NCBI RefSeq assembly: GCF_905475345.1
Contig: NC_066587.1
Location: forward strand, 16,560,058-16,624,057
Length of the DNA: 64,000 bases
Reading direction: 5' to 3'
From: Vespula vulgaris
Taxonomy: Eukaryota > Arthropoda > Insecta > Hymenoptera > Vespidae
How positions within the stretch are numbered: position 1 is the first letter of the stretch; every line of letters starts with the position of its first letter. This document shows, one piece after another, positions 14,621-25,600 of this stretch. The notes under the pieces are model-generated. The model searched no databases. It was not told where the DNA came from and was given only the letters and a program-made list of their open reading frames with translations. The translations under genes were made by a program, and so were the position numbers.

Positions 14621-15186
14621 CTTTTTTCTTTTCACTGTAGGATGGCAGTAGTCTGCTTTCCCCCTCCTTTCACCCTCGCACCGGTCCACCACACCAGGCC
14701 ATCGCTGGGCCCGATGGCCCAATCGGTCGCCCGGCGAGGTAGACAAGCCTACAGAGTTATGACGCGCGATTATGATAATCGGTCTCGAATGCCTTCCTCT
14801 TGGTTTGGTGCTGGTCTCCTTCACTCTCTCTCTCTCTCTCTCCCTCTCTCTCTCCCTATCTTCCTTTCCTTCTTCCTCCTTTCTCTCCTCCCTCATTCTT
14901 TTCTACCTCCTTGATGTCGTTTCTGGGCCTTACTCTCCCCACCACTTCTACTTCTCTTCCCAACCATGCATCTTTTGGGTACTGCTGCCCGTGCTCGCAC
15001 ATTATATTCTACTTTATTCATGCATCCTCCAACTCACTCTTTCTATCTTTCTTTCTCTCCCTTTCTCTCTCTCTCTGTCTCTTTCTCTCTCTTGATTTCT
15101 CTCACATAAACCAATCCGATCGAACATACGAATCATCCTCTTTCTCCCTCTTTTTCTCTCTTCTCTCTCTCTTTCTCTGTCTCTCA

Positions 15187-15218
<32 letters not shown>

Positions 15219-16613
15219 TTCTATCTCTTTCTCTCTTTCTCTTTTTCTCTCTCTTTCTCTTTGTGGATTTTAAGAGTAGGTATAGGTTTATCGGACCTTC
15301 TCGAGAGTCCCTTCGCACTGCAAAATCAGCATGATGGTAACGTCTTCAATGTTTACATATGATCGTATACGTACGTAGGAACGATAGAACGATTGAAGGA
15401 ATGACCGATCGAATGGAAAATATTGATCTTTCGACTTACGTATCTTACGGTTAGATATAAAGAGAGTATTTGAGAGTCGTTAAAGTGATGAGAGAGAGAG
15501 AGGGAAAAAAGAATAAATACATACATACGAGTTTCGAAAAGAAGAAACGTCTTTATCGTTTGTTTAATAATTTTCATGAAATTTCGACGATAACGATAAT
15601 TTATGCGTTCGTTGAATAATAATCAAAATTATTGAAAGATATTATTAGAAAATTTGACAAATTTTAATACCTAAATACGTAACTCATCATCTACGTAATA
15701 TAATTTTTAATACATAAATAAATTTTGTAGTAAATAAGAAACGATGAAATAATATATAAAAAAAGGAAAGAAAGTAATCCTTTCATCCGATACGATCGAT
15801 GCATCGCTATGCAGCAATGACACGTACAACTTTCTTACGTGTACCGTAGATATAGATATACATCGTATATACGTGCACATGTGTATACACACACACACAC
15901 ACACACACATTGTACCTATGTCTCTGTGCACGAAAAGGATTCTTTCAGGCAGTTGCATTGTACCTACACGGCATCTCCAATCGGAACCATACGTGACACC
16001 TTGTGATCATAATTAAGGCGTGGCAGTATCTACACAGGCTTTATTATCCTTCGGTCATGCGAAGGTTGCAATTGCGGGGATCACTTTTCCAAGAAAATAC
16101 TTTTGTCTTGGAGATCTACGTTTAAATATATTCACGAAATAATCGCCGATAAAAATGATCGTAAATCGTCACGTTAAAAAATTATTCGCGAGATGACAAT
16201 ATTTTAACCGTTTATTTTCTTTCTCTCTTCTTCTTCTTGTTTTCTTTATTTATTTATTTATTTATTTATTTATTTCGCGGGTGCGAATACGAAATTAAAG
16301 AAGCAAAATTTGCTAATTCACCGCTAATAATCTACGGTTGAGGACGTAGAGAATCGTAAATCATCGAAATACGTACCACGTTTATGGTTTTCTTTATACG
16401 CGTGCCCTACACCCCTCCCGATTCCACCCCACCCGCTCCAGTTCCACCACCCGTATCCCATTATTGAAAAAAGATAAGAGGAATAACAGAGGGGACGAGA
16501 TAATTCGATTTATATACCTTTTCATCTGTCCGCTGAATTATTTCTACCAATCTCTTATCTCCGGTAAGAATCTCGACTCTGTAATATCGATCGAGCGACC
16601 CGTCGAAAGACAG

Positions 16614-16645
<32 letters not shown>

Positions 16646-19600
16646 AGGGAGAGGGAAGGAGAGAGAAAGAGGAGAGGAAGAGAGAGACCGGTGCCACGTA
16701 TCGCTGCGATTAAATTTGAAATCTTCGAAAGGTATCGGGCCTTCTTTCTTTGCTGGGATACGCTTTTCAGAAATAATAACAAGCCGACGAAATGATAGCC
16801 TTGCTGGCAGCACCCCTCTTAAACCGATTTACGCTCCTATAAACGGTCCATAACCGGGGTAATAAATCGAATAGAATAATCGTGACGTCAAAACTACCAA
16901 AAGTACCAAGACATATTGTACTGGTTTCTTCTCATCCAACGATTAGACGATAATGATAAAAAAAAAAAAAATGTCGTTGATCCACAAATTAGAATTCATA
17001 TTGTTTAAGGGACATTAAGTTGAACAAGAGTTGGATTAAATGAGTACTTCTTTTCCTCGTCTCGTTTACTCTAGGTTCTCCCCCTTTAACTGGCTCGGGT
17101 ATCGTTAAGATCGTCGTGCTCGATGTGAACGATCACAGTCCGGAATTTGCTCGGCAAGAATACAAAGCAACGGTGACGGAGAATTTGCCAGCTGGTACTT
17201 GGGTGACAAAACCTTTGGCTACCGACAGGGACGAAGGATTGAACGCTAAGATATGGTAAGCGTTATCGTCGTTATCGTTATCGCGTTATCGTTGTAACTT
17301 CGAAAGAAAACTCATCAAATCTTGATTTAGTGTTGTTTAAATACAAGGTGCTAAAAATAAGGAAAAAATGATATAGAGAAATCGATTGAGATATATATAT
17401 ATATATATGTATGTATGTATATCGTTTTTTCTTCTCGCAAACAGGTATAGTTTATTGGGAGAGAAAGCTGAACGTTTCTCAGCTAATCCTGATACGGGAG
17501 AAATTTCCACGGTAGTACCATTAGATCGAGAACAAACGTCGGTCTATCATTTAACGTTGGTGGCACGAGATTCTAGTCCAACCGAGCCAAGAGCGTCCAC
17601 CGTCAATTTGACGATATTGGTGAAAGATGTGAACGACAATGCTCCACGATTTTCTAGTCCAAGATATACGGCATACGTTCCCGGTGGTACAAAGCCTGGT
17701 AAGAGCTCGATATAATAATGTTATTTCTCAGTTAATATGTGTGAACGCATTAATACGGTCGAATAAAATAACATTTAATAATATTTCGTGACTAAACAGG
17801 TGACTTCGTTTTCGGTGCCAAAGCTACGGACGATGACGACGGTGAAAACTCACGAATAGTTTATCGTCTTCAAGGTAACGATGCCGACAAATTCATCATT
17901 GATTCCAACAGTGGCGTTATCAGGGCCACCCAAGAGTTAACAAGCGACGAAACTACATATCAATTACAAATCCAAGCTTCCGATTGTGGTACAGAACCGC
18001 AATATGTCACAGCCGATCTAATGATACACTTGTGGGAGAGACAACTCTTTCCCAGTTTTCGTGCTAACATTAACACAAGATTTACCTTGCCCGAAGATGT
18101 GCCTGAGGGTAGAGTTATAACAAAATTAAGCGCGACGACGCCCAAAGACGGTGCTGCTAGTAATTTGGTATACGGTATTGCTGGTGGAAACGTTGGTGAT
18201 GCTTTGAAAATCGATCCAAATACTGGAGAGGTATGATAATCAATAACGACTCGACAAAAATAACTTCTTTTAAATTGTCGGTGTTATAATTTGTTTTTTC
18301 ATGAAATATATCCAGGTCCTAGTTGCTTCTGGATTCGATTATGAAACGGCACCATATTACGAAGCTTGGATCGAAGTCCGAGATTCCGATGCGCCAGCAT
18401 TAAGAAGCGTCGTTCAATTGCTGGTCAATGTAACCGACGCTAACGACAATGCACCGGTCATGGATGCATCTATTTACAATGCAACGGTACCAGAAGAAGA
18501 ATATCCACCTCTATTCGTATGCAAAGTTTCTGCCAAGGATCGTGATTCCGGTGAAAATGGACAAGTCCTTTATTACCTAGTCGATGACTTTTCCGAATCC
18601 TTTATGATCGATAGCAATACTGGTGAAATCAGTACGAACGAGAAATTAGATCGAGAAGATGTAAGTTCAATTCTTTTTCCCTCCATTAAGTTTCTTCAAT
18701 TACTATCTGAATAATTTCAACTTTATTCTCGTCTCGTAGATATCATCTTACGAATTGATCGTTGAAGCTAGAGATCAAGGTCAGCCAAGATTAACTGGCA
18801 CAGCTATGGTCATTGTTACGGTATTAGACAAAAATGACAATCCACCGCGTTTCACAAGATTGTACAGCGTCAATGTAACAGAAAACGCAGAGATTGGTAC
18901 ATTTGTCATACGTATTACCAGCAGCGACATGGATATCGGTCAAAATGCGAACGTCACTTATATTTGTACGGACAATCCAGGAAAAAAGTTTTCGATCGAT
19001 GCAATAAGTGGTAACGTTACGGTGGCTGGTTACTTGGATAGAGAAGAACAAGATGAATATCTGTTAAAGGTACAAATTAATATGATTTATGAAAGTTTAT
19101 ATAATGCGAGTAAAAATGAAAAGAAAACTGGTTGGACTTATGGACGACTTGTCTTATCCCTCCATAATATCGTTATAGAAAGTGTGACATTTTTTGTTTT
19201 TTCTTTCTTTTTAATAGTTTTCTTTTTTTTCTATTTTACCTTAACATACTAGACAGATCGATATATCTGTCACTCGGTGATAGAAAAAGTTGTATTTCAG
19301 CATGCACATCTAGTAGCGATAAGCAAGAAAATACGTCGTGTGTGTCATGCAACGTGTCAAACTGAATTTCGAAAGAGTTTCTAAGAATATAACATTAAAC
19401 GCTTGACATAGATTTTCTTGAATCAATAGTTTGAGTCAATATCTATAACTTCACAAGGTACCATCAACGAGATGTATCGCTTACAGATCGTCGCAGCAGA
19501 TGGTGCATGGGAAACGGAAACAGCATTGACTATCACGATCCAAGATCAGAACGATAATCCACCAGAATTCGACGAAGAGGTTTACTATTTCCATTTCCCT

Positions 19601-22600
19601 GAATTACAACCACCTGCATCACACGTGGGTCAAGTTACAGCTGTGGATAATGACAAACAAGGTCCAAACTCAGTGATATCCTACAGTCTTTTACAACCGT
19701 CGGATCTTTTCACGGTTGATCCAGCAACCGGTGATATCTTTAGCAAAAGATTGCTCCGTTACAAGCATACGCATCGTCCTTCCTCTCCAGAAAATTTGTA
19801 TTCCCTGACGATAGTTGGAACGGATAATGGGAAACCACCGTTATCCTCGAAAACTGTTGTCCACGTGAGCGTTGTCGATGCTAACAACAACACTCCCAAA
19901 TTCGAACAGAGATCCTACCTTTCACCAGTACCCGAGAATTATGGAGTTGGTAAAAAGATCATGCAATTGAGTGCAAAAGACGAGGCAGATTTCGGTGCTA
20001 ACGCTGAGATAAGGTATTCACTGGTGAGCATCAACGAGACTGATTACTTCTCGGTCGATGAGAAAACTGGTTGGGTTTACGTTCGTCGAAGTTTGGCTGG
20101 TTTAGCTGTGGGTAAAACGTTTGTATTGAAGGCACGTGCCATTGACAAAGGTGTACCTCCGCAAAAAGACGAAGTCGATTTGACCTTAGTAATATCAGGT
20201 GAAAATCGACATTCCCCAACTTTCGCTGCTGTTAGTTATCAGGTCAGAGTGCCTGAGAATGAACCGGTCAATACGACCATATTAACTATCAGTGCGGTGG
20301 ACGGTGATTCTGGTCCGAATGGCATGGTACGATATAAAATATCAGCTGGAAATGAAAGAAACGAATTCTTCGTACACTCTATTACTGGAGCGGTCACTAT
20401 TTTGGAACCTCTGGATTATGATCTTGTTCAAAAGTATAGATTAAATATAACAGCGACCGACTTGGGCTTCGAACCGAAACAAGCTGTGGCTACGTTGACT
20501 GTCACCGTGTCGGATATTAATGATAATCCACCGACTTTTAACCAGAGTGTCTACGAAGCATATTTACCAGAGAATTCGCCACCTAATAGTTTTGTAGATC
20601 AGGTTTGTATAACGCGTTATCTTAACACTTATATCAGTAAGACTCAATTTATCGAGCAATCACAGGTCTCTATTCCACAAAGACCATTTTTTAAACAACA
20701 TTATCATATGTTGACAGGTAATAGCTCACGATATTGACTCGCCAAAGTATGCCGTGGTAGAATACAAGATTCTAGGTGGTACAGGAAAAGATCACTTCCG
20801 TATAAATGAGAATACAGGGGTGATAACATCAGAAATTAGTTTCGACTACGAGGAAGCCAACGAATATACTTTAGACATAATCGCAGCTAATCCAGATTCT
20901 AGTCCCCAAATGGTTGGCTTCACGAGTGTTCACGTGCATATAACAGGAGTGAACGAGTTCTATCCCAAGTTTATTCAACCAGTGTTCCATATGGACGTAT
21001 CAGAGAGTGCCGATGTTGGTACTTCCGTAGGTCTAGTTCAAGCAACCGATCAGGATTCAGGAGAGGATGGTCGTGTGTATTACTTGTTCGTTGGTTCATC
21101 CAACGATCGTGGTTTTACAATAGGGTCGGAAACTGGTATAATAAAGGTTGCCAGAAGACTCGATCGTGAAACACAAAATCGTGTGGTCCTGACAGTAATG
21201 GCAAAGAATAGCGGTGGTATACGTGGAAACGATACTGACGAAGCTCAAGTGATCATATCCATTCAAGATGGCAACGATCCACCTGAATTCCTTCAGAACA
21301 CTTATGACGCCAGTGTATCGGAAGGAGCAGCTCATGGCACTCGTTTACTAACCGTTAGAGCTGTAGATAAAGACATAAGGCCACAGAACAATCAGTTCTC
21401 CTATTCCATTATCAGTGGTAATCTTGGTCAAGCGTTCAAAGTTGATCCACAAACAGGCGATATTGAAACGGCCAAACAACTTGACAGAGAAACAATATCT
21501 TCCTATGATCTCACCGTTGGTGCTATAGATACTGGCTCACCTCCTCAAACTGGTACGGCCACCGTTCACATAGAGATTCTTGACGTTAACGACAACGGAC
21601 CGATCTTTGAACCCCCTGAAGTAATCGGCTACGTAAGCGAAAATGAACCAGCTGGTACCAGTGTCATGACCCTTAGCGCTACTGATCCTGATCTACCACC
21701 AAACGGTGCACCATTTACGTACAGACTCGTTGGCGGTAGGCAGAGTGACATGGTCACACTCGATAAACATTCAGGTGTTTTAAGAACAACGAGAAGTTTA
21801 GACAGAGAGACTATGCCACAGTTGGATCTTGTCGTAAGTAAATGATAACTTTTATGTATACATAAGTCGAACAAATATGTGTGCGTGCATGTGAGAGAGT
21901 AAGAGAGAGGGTGAGAGGAATTATATTTCAACTTTTTTTTAAATAAAGGTGGAAGTAGAAGATTCTGGAGTGCCAAGAATGAAGAGTGAACATACGATAA
22001 CCGTCATCGTCACTGATCAAAACGATAGTCCTTCGACACCACGATCTGTCCACGTAATAGTACATGCATTTAATGGGGCTACTCCACTTGGTAAAATTGC
22101 AGATGTACATCCTAACGATCCAGACATCACTGGAGTTTATTCTTGCAAAATCCTTCAAAGTTCTAACACCAGAGTGTTGAGTATTCCAAATGCTTGCGAC
22201 TTGCATACCAACAAGATTACACCTGGTACGTAATAATTTATTTCACGAAAGAAAAATACGAGTACCTACCGATATAATATAATTAACACGTTGTTGTTAT
22301 TAAATATAGGTATCGGGTATTCTCTAAGCGTATCCGGTAATGATGGCCGTCATCCTGACGTAATATCAAAGGTCACCGTAGAATTCATATCCTTCAGAAA
22401 CGCAACGATAGAAAATAGTGTGACCTTGCAAATCATGAAATTAAATGCAAAAGATTTTCTAAATCAACATTATCGCGCGCTATTGGATTTGTTGCAAGAA
22501 GAAATCGAGGTTGACGACACCGTAACGATTTTCAGTCTTGGAGAAAGCAATGGCAATGCTAATATTCATTTGGCTATAGAGACTCCGCAAGGTAAAACGA

Positions 22601-25600
22601 CATGAAATAAAATTATGACGATCATTGTGCATCAAGCATGACGATAATTCATCAAGCTTTCAATACTGTTTCATCAGGTTATCGCACGAAATACGAAGTT
22701 AGTGAACTATTGACACGTACTCGAGATAAAATTCAATCGCTGTTTGATGGGACTACATTCACAATTGGATATTCTCCGTGTAAAAATATGCCGTGCGAAA
22801 ATGGAGGTAGTTGTACTAGTCGTCTAGCCATATATGATGACGCTAGGATCACTGATAGTCAAACATTGATCTTAACATCTCCAAGAATGTTACATGAAAT
22901 GATGTGCATATGTAGGGATGGTTTTACCGGTGAGAAATGTGAAAGAAGGCAGGATCCATGTTCACCGAATCCTTGTTTGTTGGTGAGAAAAAAAAACAAT
23001 TCGTAAATTATATACAAAAAAAAAGGATTATCACGTAACTTAAAACATTTTATCGTTTGTAGGGTGGTCAATGTCGTAGATTGGGATACGACTTTCAATG
23101 CACATGTCCTATCGATCGCGAAGGAAAAATATGTGAATTGGAAAGAGGGGATGCGTGTGCCAGCAACCCTTGTCGAAATGGTGGTTCATGTAGGAAAAGT
23201 CCTGACAGCTTTAGCTTCTTCTGTCTTTGTCGTCCTGGTTACAGAGGAAATCATTGTGAAGCTATTACAGATTCGTGCAGACCAAATCCATGTTTGTACG
23301 GTGGTCTATGTGTCGGAGAAAAACCAGGGTACTTAATCATCCTATCTTTCAAGAATCTATCCTAAATCATCTCTCTCATTTCTCATGTATATATATATAT
23401 TTCTTTCTACGTGTTACAGATATAGATGTAGTTGTCCAGAAGGACGTTATGGGAGACATTGCGAACGTTCTACTTTCGGTTTCGATGAACTTTCTTATAT
23501 GACATTCCCGGCATTAGATGCCAACACTAACGACATAACTATAGTGTTCGCCACAACAAAACCGGATGCCTTGTTATTATACAACTATGCACCACAAACA
23601 GGAGGACGATCGGATTTTGTTGTCCTAGAATTAATTAGTGGAAGAGTCGTGTTTTCTTATGGTGGTGCAAGAAGTGCTATTACATCGGTATCGATAAAGA
23701 GTGAGAAGAGTGTGTCGGATGGGGAATGGTGGAAAGTGACAGCCACAAGAAATGGAAGAGTTATTTCTTTGAGCGTATCGACGTGCAGAGAACACGGTGA
23801 TATTTGTGATGATTGTAGACCTGGCGATGGAACTTGTTATGCTGATGACGTTGGACCAATAGGGTTAATATCTCATTGAGACTTGTATTACTTCTAATTT
23901 ATCCTCTTATAATCACGAATAATGATATGATATTATAATTTTTATAGGACCTTGAATTTCAATAACAATCCACTTCTCTTGGGTGGCCTTGAGAATGTCG
24001 ATCCTGTATTGGAACGGCCTGGACAAGTACATTCCGATGACTTCGTTGGATGCATGCATTCTGTATCAATAAACGGAAGATCTTTAAACCTGACAAATCC
24101 ACTAGCATTGCGAGGTGTGAAACCTACGTGCAGTAGATCAGAGAAAAATCCATGCTCGAAAAATGATAAAGATTTGGTCTCTGTTTGCGGACCAAAATCA
24201 AAGTGTTACGATAAGTGGCATCAAGTAACTTGTCAATGTGGATCATTAATTGCACCGAACTGTCACGGTGCCTTCGAGCCCGTCACTTTGAACGAAGGCG
24301 GATATATTGAGTTCAAGGTATGTATATATTATATAAAGAAAGAAGAAACCATTAAAGTATAATTGTTTTACGTCAGTAAAATATTATTTATCAATGTTTT
24401 TATCAACAGATTTCAGACAAGCATAGAAGAATACAGTTATTAGAATATCTCTACGGAGGATCAACAATGTGGTATAAAAATCGTTCAAAACGAACAGTCG
24501 TGGAAGAATCAAACATGTTCGCGGTGAATCCGGTATTAAAAACGGTTGGTCTGATGTTCCGTACTGTCAAACCCGATGGCATTTTGATATATGCTGCGAC
24601 GAACAAGCACTATACGTCAGTAGAGGTAAGACAATATTTTGAATTAACGTAATCAAATAGAATTAAACACGCATTGTCATGTTTTCTTCGTACATTACAG
24701 CTACGAGGTGGTCAGCTGACTTATGCATCATTATTGGGTTCTCCTGTTAACATGACCATGCACGTTGAAGGTGGCCTAGCAGATGGTAACTGGCATAATT
24801 TAACTTTACACGCTTATTCCCGAGGATTGAGATTGCTCGTCGATGGTGTCTCCAAAGGAGACGAATTGGATTTAGCTGGAGTTCACGACTTTCTCGACCC
24901 ATACTTATCCGTCTTATCGATCGGCGGAGCTAGCCAAAATCTTTATCACGCTCGAAGTGCTGGCGCTAAGAGCTTCGAAGGTTGCCTGGCAAATTTTACG
25001 ATAAACAACGAGCTCCAACCATTTAACGGTTCAGGATCTATTTTCAAGGACGTGTTGTATCACGGAAAAGTTAATACCGGCTGTAGAGGATCGATAGGCA
25101 TTAGCACAGCTACATCAGCCGATCCCCTTAGCATCGGTATCACCCTAGTCATAGTGTTTTTCATTATCCTGTTAATAGCGATCCTCGTGAGTTTCATAGT
25201 TTTCCGTTTGAGACGTCAGAACAAGGAAAAGTCGGCGCCATCCGTAGTAAATAAAAATACGAACGCTATAATGACCGGTAATCCATTGGTAGGAACGGGC
25301 AATGACAATCTAATGTCACGTCACGAAAATACATATATCTCCGATGGATCTGATTTGCGTGGCGTTGGACACATGGGTCCGGAATTGATATCGAAGAAGT
25401 ACAAGGAACGTGAAATTAATTCGACGAGCGAGCATAGACCTCAAAGGCCGGATATAATCGAACGAGAGGTAACGAAATCACCACCGATCAGAGACGAACA
25501 TCCTCCTTTGCCTCCACCTACTCAAACATCTCTTCACTCGCACGAACACAATCAGGAGCCTGACATGCCAGAGCACTATGACCTAGAAAATGCAAGTTCG

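Larger units (their letters stand above)
1758..22225 (+). other. kug: Cadherin-repeat region of the fat-like gene
   Basis: Exons 1-14 encode about 18 extracellular cadherin repeats of roughly 105 residues. Each is recognised by a PEN/xEN motif near the start, an internal DxD and LDRE, and a DxNDNxP calcium linker. The window opens inside the linker VLDKNDVAPTW of a repeat whose start is upstream. Most linkers are canonical, for example DTNDNAP, DLNDNAP, DENDNSP and DVNDNGP. Those ending near 18059, 20223 and 20972 have lost the acidic motif. The last module (about 22030-22225, after DQNDSPSTP) is degenerate, as is usual for the membrane-proximal repeat of FAT proteins. Repeats cross exon borders, mostly at phase 0. 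Confidence 0.9.

Noticed and set aside
14447..15273. Four overlapping frames (Ser/Leu-rich and complementary Arg/Glu-rich)
   Set aside because: Microsatellite-driven. The non-repetitive core at 14640-14800 does not keep one reading frame with splice sites.
16049..16066. Hairpin CCTTCG-GTCATG-CGAAGG as a terminator or small RNA
   Set aside because: Only a 6-bp stem with no extension; such palindromes are expected by chance at this scale.
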